45,597 nt of DNA from JAVZLQ01 sp049972525 (GCA_049972525.1 JBMFKI010000013.1:1-45597), one strand, 5' to 3'; counted from the first letter of the stretch, positions 23,490 through 31,899 are shown. The notes: generated by a model not told the origin, from the letters alone. Numbers and translations: made by a program.

Positions 23490-24214
23490 TTAACAATTTT
23501 AGAGGCTATCTCGCCGATTTTTTTGGCAAAATCTGAATCAAGAAGCTTATTTACATTTCCTACTGCATATTCAATTTTTGCGTCAAAAGGGAGTTCCCCT
23601 AAATATGGCACGTCCAAGCTGAGAACTTTCTGTTGAATAAGGTCTGAATGATCCATTTTCATGTTTTCAACAACGCCTAAAACTTGAACCTTTAAATCCT
23701 TCAAGAGACTTATTAGTTTCTTTACTGTTTCAAAGGCAAGCTGCGAAGGCGTTGTTATTATTAGGAACTTTATCTGTTTTATTAAGCGTATAACATCAAG
23801 GGTTGCGTCACCTATTCCAGGCGGCATGTCAATTATTAAGAAGTCAAGCGTATCCCACCTTGTTATTGCAAGGAGCTCTATCAGCGCATTTGAAACGTCT
23901 GCTCCCCTTAAAGGCGTTGCATGTTCGCCTGAATAATAGATTATAGACATGTATTCTATAGCGTGAACTTGTGGCGGAATTATACCCTTCTCTTCCTTTG
24001 GTTTTACACCTTCAATACCCAGAATAACGTGTGTGGATGGGCTTGTAAAGTCTAGGTCGAAAAGACCAACCTTATAGTCCCTTTTTGCCAGAGTTAAAGC
24101 CAATGTTGACGCGGTTAAACTTTTTCCAACACCACCCTTCCCGCTTGAAACGGCGACTATGTTGCGGATCGATTTGAGCCTCTCGTTTATGATGATAATT
24201 CTGGGGTCCACCAT
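23486..24214 (-). CDS. hypB: ATPase-type HypB (Mrp/MinD family), nickel-delivery enhancer for hydrogenase
   Basis: The 242-residue P-loop ATPase has the deviant Walker A motif AVSSGKGGVGKSLTA, FDLDFTSPSTHVILG, and LDFLIIDMPPGIGDATLDVI. In Thermococcus kodakarensis the HypB that works with HypA is of this Mrp/MinD type and not the GTPase type. This protein shares its layout, including STHVILGIEG, TPLRGADVSNALIELL and TRWDTLDFLIIDMPP. It follows hypA by two bases, with GAGGTGA inside the end of hypA, so the pair is translationally coupled. Role: ATP-dependent help for nickel loading of HypA. A general Mrp iron-sulfur carrier is the alternative. Confidence 0.85.
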   Translation of the reverse strand: MVDPRIIIINERLKSIRNIVAVSSGKGGVGKSLTASTLALTLAKRDYKVGLFDLDFTSPSTHVILGIEGVKPKEEKGIIPPQVHAIEYMSIIYYSGEHATPLRGADVSNALIELLAITRWDTLDFLIIDMPPGIGDATLDVIRLIKQIKFLIITTPSQLAFETVKKLISLLKDLKVQVLGVVENMKMDHSDLIQQKVLSLDVPYLGELPFDAKIEYAVGNVNKLLDSDFAKKIGEIASKIVN

Positions 24215-24216
24215 CG

Positions 24217-24615
24217 CTATTTTTCACCTCTTATACTTTTAAGCCATATTCCTCGTCCTTGTAAAACTTCAAAGTCTGGGCTTCCACAATTTGGGCATCG
24301 GATGTAGGTGTGGGCGACTTCTGGGAGAAAATGTATGGCTTCAGCATCATCTTTGCCTAAGCTTTCTTTTTCAAAAATCCATTTGTGCCCGCATGCTCTA
24401 CATTGCAGTTGCGCTTTTGAATTTTCAATTTTGAATTTTGTTTTTTCAAATTCTGGCTTTTTAAGCTGTGATAATGCAAATTTAAATATGTCAAGTTCGA
24501 TTTGCTGCAGTTCACCTACAACTATTTTTACCTCTCTAACTTCCTTCAGCCCCTCCTTCTTTGCTATTTTGGAAACTGTTGAAATTACGGATTCAGCCAA
24601 GGCCCATTCATGCAT
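24217..24615 (-). CDS. hypA: HypA, hydrogenase nickel metallochaperone
   Basis: The 132-residue protein starts MHEWALAESVISTVSKIAK. The N-terminal His2 (MHEW) is the nickel ligand of HypA. A zinc domain with cysteine pairs CRACGHKW and CPNCGSPDF follows, separated by the long linker seen in archaeal HypA (EAIHFLPEVAHTYIRC). It hands nickel to the [NiFe] hydrogenase large subunit. The ATG at 24615 is fixed by the MHEW motif. A hydrogenase that could be its client is encoded at 35949-38227. It lies between the DUF166 gene and hypB in one leftward cluster. Confidence 0.95.
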   Translation of the reverse strand: MHEWALAESVISTVSKIAKKEGLKEVREVKIVVGELQQIELDIFKFALSQLKKPEFEKTKFKIENSKAQLQCRACGHKWIFEKESLGKDDAEAIHFLPEVAHTYIRCPNCGSPDFEVLQGRGIWLKSIRGEK

Positions 24616-24658
24616 AGAAAACGCTTACTGCCATGGCGAATTTAAGAATATCGTAAAT

Positions 24659-25480
24659 TTAAGCAGCTTTTTCAGCTTTTTTCAAAGCGTTTTCCACTTC
24701 TTCCCTTATTATGTAACCTCCAACGTGAAGTATGGGTTCTTTAAGTTCTGGATCAACGTTCATCGTTGCAGTGCATGGATAGCTGTGATGCGCCTTAGCT
24801 ATTACATCATAAAGTGTTTCCCTTTCAGTTTTTACACCCAAAATTTTCTTTACCACATACCACGTTGAACCACATGGAGCGCTTCTCCTGACAACTGCTG
24901 AGCTTATAATGTTGTATCTCCCACTTTTCGCTGTTGAAATTTCCAGGCGTGGCCTTCCAACATTAAAACTATTTACAAACCTGAAAATTAACGGACTGTC
25001 GTCAGCGGAAACTTCCAAGGAACAAAACGGCTTCGGAAACACGTTCTCCAAACAAAGTTCCACACATCTTTCTTCAACCTGCTTTCTTAAGCCAGAAGGA
25101 ACCTCATTAAAATCTTCTATTGGTACAATCAAAGCCTTCACGCCGACCCTTTCCAAGTGCGCCGGGAGCTCCAGGAGTAGATCCTTATGCAGTCCAGATG
25201 CTATACATAAATCAGCATTAGGAATTTTCTTTGGCATATATTTTTCTGGGTTATCTATGAATGTCGGCAAATCCGATGGATTTGGCAGCTGTATCGCTGC
25301 ATGAATATTTTGGACAAAACTGTAGACGTTGTACTTGCATGAGTCGCAGTATATCCCGCATGATTTGCAAAAGCTTGGATCGTTTATAAGGTTTCTTATA
25401 ACCCTTTCCGCGAATTCCCCGCTGTAGACGAAGATTAAGCTTAACTTTTCCGCTTCCTGTACGAAACTCAAGTTTAACAC
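24659..25480 (-). CDS. DUF166-family cysteine-rich protein
   Basis: The 273-residue protein belongs to the archaeal DUF166 family of unknown function. It has a cysteine cluster at about residues 38-49 (CKSCGIYCDSCKY), further cysteines in ERCVELCLENVFPKPFC, and the conserved RRSAPCGSTWYVVKKI and KAHHSYPCTATMNVDPELK near the C-terminus. The many paired cysteines and His suggest metal or iron-sulfur binding. The start is GTG 25480. It sits 14 bases after the disulfide oxidoreductase gene and 43 before hypA, which places it with nickel-enzyme maturation genes. A role there is inference. Confidence 0.75.
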   Translation of the reverse strand: MLNLSFVQEAEKLSLIFVYSGEFAERVIRNLINDPSFCKSCGIYCDSCKYNVYSFVQNIHAAIQLPNPSDLPTFIDNPEKYMPKKIPNADLCIASGLHKDLLLELPAHLERVGVKALIVPIEDFNEVPSGLRKQVEERCVELCLENVFPKPFCSLEVSADDSPLIFRFVNSFNVGRPRLEISTAKSGRYNIISSAVVRRSAPCGSTWYVVKKILGVKTERETLYDVIAKAHHSYPCTATMNVDPELKEPILHVGGYIIREEVENALKKAEKAA

Positions 25481-25494
25481 TCTATCATAAACGT

Positions 25495-26139
25495 TTAAGC
25501 TGCAGCGAGTATCACATGTTCCAGGAAGAGGTCTTCTGGAAGGGCACCGACAAAATCCACTTTCTCGTTTATGACTGTTTTTGGGACTCCCATTACGCCG
25601 TATTTGAAGCCTAAATGTGGAAACTCGCCAACTTCTATAACATCCGCCCTTATCAAGTCGCTTTCAACCGCAAATTTGTGGGCAAGACTTGCAACCATCG
25701 GGCAATATGGGCATGTTAACGTCACAAAGACTTGTATGTGCACTGGCGATTTAATCTCTCTTATCTTCGCCTTCGTTGCATCTGAAAGGTCTGTTCTCGC
25801 CCTTGAAACTATTATTATTCCCTCAAGCAAAGTCTGAAACTCATAACCGTAAGGTAGTCCATAGAACCTAACGCCATAATCTTTCTCGCCGACAATTGCG
25901 ATTGCTGGAACCTTGTCAACGCCATATTCCCTAGCTTTTTCAGCGTCCGCCACAAAATCGTAAATCTCCAACTCTATCTTGTCGCTTAAGGCTGCAATCT
26001 CGCTTAGCAACTGTCGCGTCTGGGCGCAATATTGGCATTCTACCTCTTGCGTAAACATCACAATTTTCACGGGATTTTCCAGTTTTTCTTCAAACTCGCT
26101 TCTTATGTGCCCCTTATGCTCTTCAGGTATGAGACTCAT
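25495..26139 (-). CDS. Protein disulfide oxidoreductase (PDO, double thioredoxin fold)
   Basis: The 214-residue protein contains two thioredoxin/glutaredoxin units, each with a CxxC site: CQYCAQTRQLL near residue 35 and CPYCPMVASLAHKFA near residue 148. A cis-Pro loop occurs in each (DKVPAIAIVGE, MGVPKTVINE). Archaeal PDOs reduce, oxidise or isomerise protein disulfides and can accept electrons from thioredoxin reductase. ATG 26139 has GGAGGTGA ten bases upstream. It follows the Lrp regulator by 28 bases and appears to be the second gene of a five-gene cluster. It may also serve the peroxiredoxin encoded across the divergent promoter. Confidence 0.93.
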   Translation of the reverse strand: MSLIPEEHKGHIRSEFEEKLENPVKIVMFTQEVECQYCAQTRQLLSEIAALSDKIELEIYDFVADAEKAREYGVDKVPAIAIVGEKDYGVRFYGLPYGYEFQTLLEGIIIVSRARTDLSDATKAKIREIKSPVHIQVFVTLTCPYCPMVASLAHKFAVESDLIRADVIEVGEFPHLGFKYGVMGVPKTVINEKVDFVGALPEDLFLEHVILAAA

Positions 26140-26167
26140 ATTTCAGCTTCACCTCCAACATGCTATT

Positions 26168-26596
26168 TCAAACTTTAAGCTTCTCAAGTATTATGGACGG
26201 GCATATTTTCTTTACGCCATCAATTGTTCCTATTTTTTCCGAGATTATCTTTGATAATTCCTTTCCATCTCTAGTCCATATTTCAGTCATTATCATGTGG
26301 TCGCCAGTAGAGGTAGCTACATATCTAGTTTCTGGTATCTCACAAAGTTTCTGTGCAACCTCTAAAAGCTTAGGCGGGTCTACATCCACACCTATTATTG
26401 CCACTGTGTTTAAACCCATCTTTGCGGGCTCAATTATCACCGTGAACTTTCTTATCACTCCCATCTGCCTTAACGCTGCCACTCGCTTCCTAACGGTTGA
26501 CTCGTTAAGCCTTAGCCTACGAGCTATTTCCGTGTAAGGTACGCTGGCGTCCTCCTCGAGAATTTGAAGAATCTTCATATCAAGCTTGTCAACCAT
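26168..26596 (-). CDS. Lrp/AsnC-family transcriptional regulator
   Basis: The 142-residue protein has the usual layout: an N-terminal helix-turn-helix (MKILQILEEDASVPYTEIAR, RLRLNESTVRKRVAALRQMG) and a C-terminal RAM/ligand domain (VDVDPPKLLEVAQKLCEIPE, VATSTGDHMIMTEIWTRDG). Such proteins assemble as octamers and repress or activate from promoter palindromes. It is divergent from the peroxiredoxin gene. The palindrome CTATCGGATAG next to that gene's TATA box is a good candidate target. It is the first gene of the cluster that ends with hypB. Confidence 0.93.
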   Translation of the reverse strand: MVDKLDMKILQILEEDASVPYTEIARRLRLNESTVRKRVAALRQMGVIRKFTVIIEPAKMGLNTVAIIGVDVDPPKLLEVAQKLCEIPETRYVATSTGDHMIMTEIWTRDGKELSKIISEKIGTIDGVKKICPSIILEKLKV

Positions 26597-26682
26597 ACAT
26601 TTTCCTCTTTTAATGCGATTTTCATATTTTTCATCAATTTTTTGTCCGATTTTCGTGCATAAACTTTTTAAGTTCAGACAAA

Positions 26683-26702
26683 TTTATAACTCTATCGGAT
26701 AG
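26683..26702 (+). promoter_or_regulatory. TATA box and palindrome in the lrp/peroxiredoxin divergent region
   Basis: TTTATAA (26683-26689) is followed directly by CTATCGGATAG (26692-26702), a perfect 5-1-5 palindrome, about 70-80 bases before ATG 26771. A regulator bound here would block the start site. The adjacent Lrp protein is the obvious candidate. Confidence 0.5.
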
Positions 26703-26770
26703 TCTATGTAAAAAATAGGAAAATGAGGTGATAAAATATAGAAGAAAAATTTGAGGAGAAGAGGAGGAGT

Positions 26771-27394
26771 ATGCTAGGACTTGGCGAACCAGTGCCAGAT
26801 TTTGAAGCAGTGACAACGCATGGCGTTATCAAACTGTCAAATTTTAAGGGAAAGTGGGTAATTCTCTTCTCGCATCCAGCGGATTTTACGCCAGTATGCA
26901 CAACCGAGTTTGTTGCATTCGCAAAAATTCAAGGTGAACTTGTTAAGCGCAATGTTCAACTGATAGGCCTAAGCATCGATAGCGTCTACTCTCACATAGC
27001 GTGGACGCGAAGAATAAAGGAAAAGCTCGGCGTTGAAATTCCATTTCCGATAATCGCGGATTTAAATATGAAGGTCGCGAATCTTTTTGGCATGATTCAT
27101 CCAGGCATGAGTAGCACATCTGCAATACGCGCAGTTTTCTTCATAGACCCGGAGATGAAGCTTAGAGCAATGATATACTACCCGTTAAACGTTGGAAGAA
27201 ACATGGATGAAATCTTAAGGGTTATTGATGCTTTGCAAACGGCTGACAAGTACAATGTTGCTTTACCAGCGAATTGGCGTCCAGGAGACGCGGTAATTGT
27301 TCCAGCACCAGCAACGCAAGAAGGGGCAGAAAAGCGTTTACAAGAGGGCTACGAATGTGTAGACTGGTTCTTGTGCAAGAAAAAACTTCCATGA
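26771..27394 (+). CDS. Peroxiredoxin (archaeal Prx6-like, 2-Cys)
   Basis: The 207-residue protein carries the peroxidatic Cys in HPADFTPVCTTEFVAFAKIQ and the partner Arg in SSTSAIRAVFFIDPE. The archaeal C-terminal pair ECVDWFLCKKK supplies a resolving cysteine. It reduces hydrogen peroxide and alkyl hydroperoxides in the cytoplasm. GAGGAGAAGAGGAGG lies directly upstream of ATG 26771. An OsmC-family peroxidase follows in the same direction, and PDO, a possible reductant, is encoded divergently. Confidence 0.96.
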   Translation: MLGLGEPVPDFEAVTTHGVIKLSNFKGKWVILFSHPADFTPVCTTEFVAFAKIQGELVKRNVQLIGLSIDSVYSHIAWTRRIKEKLGVEIPFPIIADLNMKVANLFGMIHPGMSSTSAIRAVFFIDPEMKLRAMIYYPLNVGRNMDEILRVIDALQTADKYNVALPANWRPGDAVIVPAPATQEGAEKRLQEGYECVDWFLCKKKLP

Positions 27395-27428
27395 ATCAGG
27401 TGCACCTAAAGAGAAGAAGGTGAAAAGA

Positions 27429-27845
27429 TTGACGCAAAAACTCTATGCGAACGCGAAACTTGTTAAGGACTTACGAATAGCGGTGGACAATGGAAGAACA
27501 CACAGCGTATGCTTAGATCTTCCACCGGAACTTGGAACAGACATGGGACCAACAGCGCTTGAGCTTGGCGTAATGAGTTATGCTGGGTGTTTTGCAACAA
27601 TATTTGCCTTAATGGCGAAGAAGATGCGTGTCCAATTGAAGGATTTAGAAGTGAAAACTGAAGCTATCAAATCAGATGAGGCTGGAACGGTAACAGAAGC
27701 TAGCTTTAACATCACTGTTAGGGCAGAAGCTACAAAGGAGCGAATTCAAAGAATCTTCAATCTAACACTAGAAAACTGTCCCGTAGGAAAGCTCTTCGAA
27801 AAAGCCGGAGTCAAAACAAGCTACAACATCAAAGTTGAGCAATAG
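27429..27845 (+). CDS. OsmC/Ohr-family protein
   Basis: The protein has the OsmC fold signature: TALELGVMSYAGCFATIFAL with the first Cys on the central helix, and FNLTLENCPVGKLFEKAGVK with the second Cys. These two cysteines reduce organic hydroperoxides in active members. It lies 34 bases after the peroxiredoxin gene. I start it at TTG 27429 because AGGTGA (27418-27423) is spaced well for it; GTG 27420 in the same frame is the alternative. An antioxidant role fits its neighbour. Confidence 0.88.
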   Translation: MTQKLYANAKLVKDLRIAVDNGRTHSVCLDLPPELGTDMGPTALELGVMSYAGCFATIFALMAKKMRVQLKDLEVKTEAIKSDEAGTVTEASFNITVRAEATKERIQRIFNLTLENCPVGKLFEKAGVKTSYNIKVEQ

Positions 27846-27924
27846 GTAAAAGCGTTTTACTTGATCTGTGGATTCCGCATGTTTTTGTATTACCTCCACT
27901 TTTTAATTTTGCTGTCTTTAATGT

Positions 27925-28083
27925 CTAGTATTGTGAAGGTTTTGCTTCAACCAGATCCATGCGAAACTTTTCTTCAATGCCCTTGTCGTCTTCTGTTGCA
28001 ACTACCCATGTGTCGTGGAACACTGTTTGTCGAAAGCGCGAGAGAAAATTGTCAAAGTCATAATAGAAAACAGAGAAATACAA
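27925..28083 (-). CDS. Possible short ORF (52 aa) downstream of ribonucleotide reductase
   Basis: In the same frame as the ribonucleotide reductase and just after its TAG, an open stretch reads YFSVFYYDFDNFLSRFRQTV, FHDTWVVATEDDKGIEEKFR, MDLVEAKPSQY, then stops. The composition (DTWVVATEDDKG) looks protein-like. The first usable start is TTG 28083, with no ribosome binding site, so it may be a remnant or a readthrough tail. I do not recognise it. Confidence 0.35.
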   Translation of the reverse strand: MYFSVFYYDFDNFLSRFRQTVFHDTWVVATEDDKGIEEKFRMDLVEAKPSQY

Positions 28084-28098
28084 AGGTGGAGTTCTATT

Positions 28099-31000
28099 CT
28101 AGCCTGGAAATGGACAAGTTTTTGTTGGGCAGCCGCCAGCATATTCCGACTCTGCAGCAATAAACTTTGTCTTTTTTGTTCCAACCTCGCCTACGTAAAG
28201 CACTTGTTCAGGCTTGCTTCCGTAACGGAAGACGGTTATTCCCTTACACTTGAGTTTCCATGCAAGTTCATAAACCCTCTTAACATCCTCCACCGTCGCG
28301 TCTGTGGGCATGTTAACGGTTTTTGAAACAGCATTATCCGTATACTTTTGGAAGGCTGCTTGCATCCGCACGTGCCATTCAGGCTTAATGTCCAAGGCTG
28401 TAACGAAAATCTTCTTAACATCTTCTGGAACTTCATCAATTTTTTGAACAGAACCCGTTTTAGCAATTTCTTCCAAAAGTTTTGCGCTGTAAAATCCCAT
28501 TTCCTTTGCCGTCATCTCAAAAAGTGGATTTGTTTCAAAAAGCCTCGTTCCGCCTAAAACGTTTCTTATGAATGAAATGGCGAATATTGGTTCAATTCCA
28601 GAAGAGCAGCCGGCAATTATGCTTATGCTTCCCGTCGGCGCTATTGTCGTCACGGTAGCATTTCGCATAGCCTTATACTTATCTTTCAAAATGCTACGTT
28701 CAAAGTTTGGAAAAGAACCTCTTTCCTCAGCCATCTCCATAGATTTCTTGTGGGCTTCGTCGTCGATGAATTTCATGAGCTTTTCAGCAAGCTCCAAAGC
28801 CTCTTCAGAGTCGTAGCGAATTCTAAGTTTTATGAGCATGTCTGCAAATCCCATAACCCCTAAACCTATCTTCCTATTGGCCCTGGTTATTTCTTCTATT
28901 TCTTTTAGAGGATACTTGTTAGCGTCAATAACATTGTCAAGAAAGTGAACGGCATTCCTAACAGTTTCCCTCAATTTTTCCCAATCTATTTTTCCATCTT
29001 CAACAATTCTTGAGAGATTTATCGAACCCAAATTACAAGACTCATAAGGCAAAAGCGGCTGCTCACCGCAGTTATGCACTATGAATCCGTTGGCATCAAA
29101 CGCGTTTATTCCAGGAATCTTAACATCAAAAACCTCCTCTTGATCATGGAAAATAATATCTTCTACAGTGGCTAGGAAACGTTCTCTGTTCATTTTTCTC
29201 TTATAATTGTTAAGAAGTTGTTCTAATCGTTCCTTCTTTTTCAAGTCTCCGAATCCAATTTTTTGATTGAAATGCCAAATATTTTCATTAGAAATGACTA
29301 ATTCATGTTGCGGCGCATGTGAGTAATCTCTAGTTCCGCCTTTGCCATTTGGCATTCTTGAAAATCCGCGTCTTCTTCTATTCGCGTAAATTTTTGAACA
29401 TATCCCGCACCTAAGGAGGATACGTTGAACTGCTTTTAAGAGTTCCATGTTGCTTTGTGCCAGCCGCAGGCTGATGCCTTTTCGTTGATTTCCTTGAACT
29501 GAACCGTCAGAGTCAAATAATCCCCTAATTAATCCTCTACAAAAATCTGAAGAGGCTTTTTCCACCAAAACAGTAATTTTCTTTTCTCCAGGCTTTAACC
29601 CCAACTTTTCTGCTAATTTCTTTAAGTAACCTAAAGACAAGCGATATTCTGGTCTATTCTTGATGGACATCCAACCGCTAAAATCTGATCTATGTGGCAG
29701 TTTTTCAGCATAGGCATAAACAAGTTCTCTTACGGCTTTCTTGCCCTTGCTTTCTCCCCAAGACGATAAAATGGCTTTATCTTCTTTAATTGTTCCATCA
29801 CCTAAGAGTAAACCGATAAGGTAGCCTTCTTCAAATGTGAACTTTCCATGCCAATAATTCACTGTTTGGTTATTGTTTAAGAGTATCTTGTCTCCTTTTT
29901 TTAAGTCTCCAACTTTTGTCCATTCAGTCTCCATTTTGTATCTTGATACTTTTTTTACTTTTATAATCGAGTGATCTTTTGTTAGATGAATTTCAAATCC
30001 TTCTTTAGTAATCAATTTATAGACGGGTTTCACCCCCGTTTTAAAGAATCCTTCCTTCGATGTTTCCCACCTTTCACCGTTAACGACTGTTGTAAACTTT
30101 TCTCCAATCAAGTCTGCAACTTGCCTGGGTCCATCATTAGTCATAATCCACGTATAAGCTGGAATACACGGGTTTGTAGCTTCTATTTTTCCAACTTCTG
30201 GCGTTGGGTTATGTCGGTTAACTTCGTCTATGAATATTACTCCTGGGTCTCCGCTTGTCCACGCTGATTCTGCCATCAAATTCCAAACGCTTTTGGCTTT
30301 TAGCTTCTTCGTCTTTTCCTTGTTTCTCGGGTTAATGAGCCAGTACTCTTCATCCTTTTCCACGTTGTTCATGAATTCGTCTGTAACTGCAACTGAAATG
30401 TTGAAGTTTGAGAGGAAGTTTGGCTTCTGTTTTGACGTTATGAACTCTATTATGTCTGGGTGGTCAACTCTTAAAATTCCCATCATGGCGCCTCTGCGTT
30501 TCCCGCCAGCCTTTATGACTTCTGTAGCTGTATCGAAAACCCTCATGAAACTTACTGGACCGGATGCTACGCCTTTTGTTGATCTTACTATGTCTCCGTT
30601 TGGTCTCAGTTTGGAGAAGTCGAATCCTACGCCGCCGCCGCTTTTTTCGATTAGAGCCATGTTTCTAACCGCAGTGAAAATGCTTTCCAGCGAGTCTTCA
30701 ACTGGCAAGACGAAGCATGCTGAAAGTTGACCTAGCTCTGTTCCAGCATTAAAAAGCGTTGGGGAATTTGGAATGAACTCTAGGCGTGCCATCATTTCGT
30801 AGAAGGTTTTTTCGCTTTCTTCAGGGTTTTCGCCGTATTTTTCGTCAATTTTCGCTATGGCTTTTGCAACTCTCATAAACATTTGGCTTGGCGTTTCAAT
30901 TATTCTTTCAGTTTCATCCTTTAGGAGGTATCTTCTGTTCAAGACTTCTAGTGCGTTAACAGTTAGTTTCGGCTCGAGAATTCCAAGTTTTTGCCTTAAA

Positions 31001-31290
31001 TTTCTTATTTCCTCTTTCTTTTCCCTATAAGATTGATATTCTTCTGCAACTTTTGCGTAGCCCCTCTTCCTTAAAACTTCGATGACTATGTCTTGCGCGT
31101 CTTCAACTGATGGAAACTTTTCCCTAAACCTTTCTTCTAATGTTTTCACTACTTCTTGGGTTATGGCTTCTGCTTTTTCTCCATCTTCGAGTTCAACGGC
31201 GATGAAAGCCCTGTGGATAGCATCCTTAATTCTGTTGGGGTCAAAATCCGCGAGTCCTCCATCTCTTTTCCTTATTTTTTCGATGGGCAT
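28099..31290 (-). CDS. nrdJ: Class II (adenosylcobalamin-dependent) ribonucleotide reductase with intein
   Basis: The precursor has 1063 residues from ATG 31290; removing a 366-residue intein leaves about 697. An ATP-cone (EKIRKRDGGLADFDPNRIKD) regulates activity. The barrel has FIPNSPTLFNAGTELGQLSA, KSGGGVGFDFSKLRPNGD, CGEQPLLPYESCNLGSINL with the thiyl-radical Cys, and IAPTGSISIIAGCSSGIEPI. The redox pair CPTKTCPFPG is at the end. It reduces ribonucleotides using B12 without oxygen, which fits an anaerobe. The ORF is open to 31326, but MPIEKIRKR with GAAGG upstream is the better start. Rubredoxin is encoded directly upstream. Confidence 0.96.
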   Translation of the reverse strand: MPIEKIRKRDGGLADFDPNRIKDAIHRAFIAVELEDGEKAEAITQEVVKTLEERFREKFPSVEDAQDIVIEVLRKRGYAKVAEEYQSYREKKEEIRNLRQKLGILEPKLTVNALEVLNRRYLLKDETERIIETPSQMFMRVAKAIAKIDEKYGENPEESEKTFYEMMARLEFIPNSPTLFNAGTELGQLSACFVLPVEDSLESIFTAVRNMALIEKSGGGVGFDFSKLRPNGDIVRSTKGVASGPVSFMRVFDTATEVIKAGGKRRGAMMGILRVDHPDIIEFITSKQKPNFLSNFNISVAVTDEFMNNVEKDEEYWLINPRNKEKTKKLKAKSVWNLMAESAWTSGDPGVIFIDEVNRHNPTPEVGKIEATNPCIPAYTWIMTNDGPRQVADLIGEKFTTVVNGERWETSKEGFFKTGVKPVYKLITKEGFEIHLTKDHSIIKVKKVSRYKMETEWTKVGDLKKGDKILLNNNQTVNYWHGKFTFEEGYLIGLLLGDGTIKEDKAILSSWGESKGKKAVRELVYAYAEKLPHRSDFSGWMSIKNRPEYRLSLGYLKKLAEKLGLKPGEKKITVLVEKASSDFCRGLIRGLFDSDGSVQGNQRKGISLRLAQSNMELLKAVQRILLRCGICSKIYANRRRRGFSRMPNGKGGTRDYSHAPQHELVISNENIWHFNQKIGFGDLKKKERLEQLLNNYKRKMNRERFLATVEDIIFHDQEEVFDVKIPGINAFDANGFIVHNCGEQPLLPYESCNLGSINLSRIVEDGKIDWEKLRETVRNAVHFLDNVIDANKYPLKEIEEITRANRKIGLGVMGFADMLIKLRIRYDSEEALELAEKLMKFIDDEAHKKSMEMAEERGSFPNFERSILKDKYKAMRNATVTTIAPTGSISIIAGCSSGIEPIFAISFIRNVLGGTRLFETNPLFEMTAKEMGFYSAKLLEEIAKTGSVQKIDEVPEDVKKIFVTALDIKPEWHVRMQAAFQKYTDNAVSKTVNMPTDATVEDVKRVYELAWKLKCKGITVFRYGSKPEQVLYVGEVGTKKTKFIAAESEYAGGCPTKTCPFPG
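29071..30168 (-). other. Intein with LAGLIDADG homing endonuclease inside nrdJ
   Basis: The 366-residue insert begins CIPAYTWIMTNDGPRQVADL and ends VKIPGINAFDANGFIVHN before the host residue Cys of CGEQPLLPYESC. Splicing blocks are all present: N-terminal Cys1, the block B histidine in LTKDHSIIKV, the block F region, and terminal His-Asn with Cys as +1. Two dodecapeptide motifs, GYLIGLLLGDG and LIRGLFDSDGSV, define an intact-looking LAGLIDADG endonuclease. It interrupts the host exactly before the active-site cysteine, so splicing is needed for a working reductase. Confidence 0.96.
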
Positions 31291-31360
31291 GGTTAATCCT
31301 TCGCAAAATGCCTTAAACTGACACATAGAATGTTGAATTTTGTTAAATAAAAAGTTTCTA

Positions 31361-31525
31361 CTATTCCTTCCTCACGAACTGGTCTTTGGTTGCTCCGCAA
31401 ACTGGGCAAACCCAATTGTCTGGAAGCTTCTCGAAGGGTGTTCCAGGCGGTATTCCATGTTCTTCATCGCCGACTTCGGGATCATATATGTAACCGCAAA
31501 CCGTGCATTCCCACTTCTCCAACAT
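31361..31525 (-). CDS. Rubredoxin
   Basis: The 54-residue protein has both iron-binding loops, ECTVCGYIYDPEVGD and WVCPVCGATKDQF, and the conserved acidic/aromatic core. ATG 31525 is preceded by GGTG; the frame is open for seven more codons, but 53-54 residues is the family standard. It carries single electrons, typically to rubrerythrins or superoxide reductase. Here a ferritin-like protein and superoxide dismutase are encoded divergently next to it, and the ribonucleotide reductase follows 70 bases downstream on its own strand. Confidence 0.96.
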   Translation of the reverse strand: MLEKWECTVCGYIYDPEVGDEEHGIPPGTPFEKLPDNWVCPVCGATKDQFVRKE

Positions 31526-31614
31526 TTTCACCCTTTTCAATGGCAAAGTTTTATGAACTAAACCTATTTAAAATATGCGCATTATTTACAGGTTAAATGG
31601 GAGGTGAAAAGAGG

Positions 31615-31899
31615 ATGTTGTCAAGTATCCCATCTTCGATTTCTAAGCTTAGCAAGCATGAGGTTGACATGGAAATATTGAGGGTCGGCATAATCGCTGA
31701 GTTGGACGCTATAAATCTTTATGAACAGCTGGCTGCTTCCGCCGCGGATGAGGATTTAAAGAAGGTGCTTTTGGAAATTGCTAGAGAAGAGAAAACTCAC
31801 GTCGGAGAATTTCAAGCCTTGCTTTTAAGATTGGACAAGGAGCAGACTGAAGAGTTAGAGAAAGGCAAAAAAGAAGTTAAAGAGTTAACTGGTCGCTAG
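31615..31899 (+). CDS. Two-helix ferritin-like protein (half-ferritin, rubrerythrin/EncFtn-like)
   Basis: The 94-residue protein has two long helices with iron-ligand spacing: RVGIIAELDAINLYEQLAAS in the first and EIAREEKTHVGEFQALLL (EExxH) in the second. That is half of a four-helix ferritin bundle, so it must at least dimerise. Its size and motif order resemble encapsulin-associated ferritins (EncFtn), and the charged tail EKGKKEVKELTGR could interact with a shell. No encapsulin gene is in the window. ATG 31615 has GGAGGTGA upstream, better than ATG 31597. The expected role is iron oxidation or peroxide removal. Confidence 0.8.
   Translation: MLSSIPSSISKLSKHEVDMEILRVGIIAELDAINLYEQLAASAADEDLKKVLLEIAREEKTHVGEFQALLLRLDKEQTEELEKGKKEVKELTGR

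Noticed and set aside
27861..28163. 100-codon plus-strand frame after the OsmC gene
   Set aside because: It is antisense to the end of the ribonucleotide reductase and to the more protein-like minus-strand frame. It has no ribosome site.
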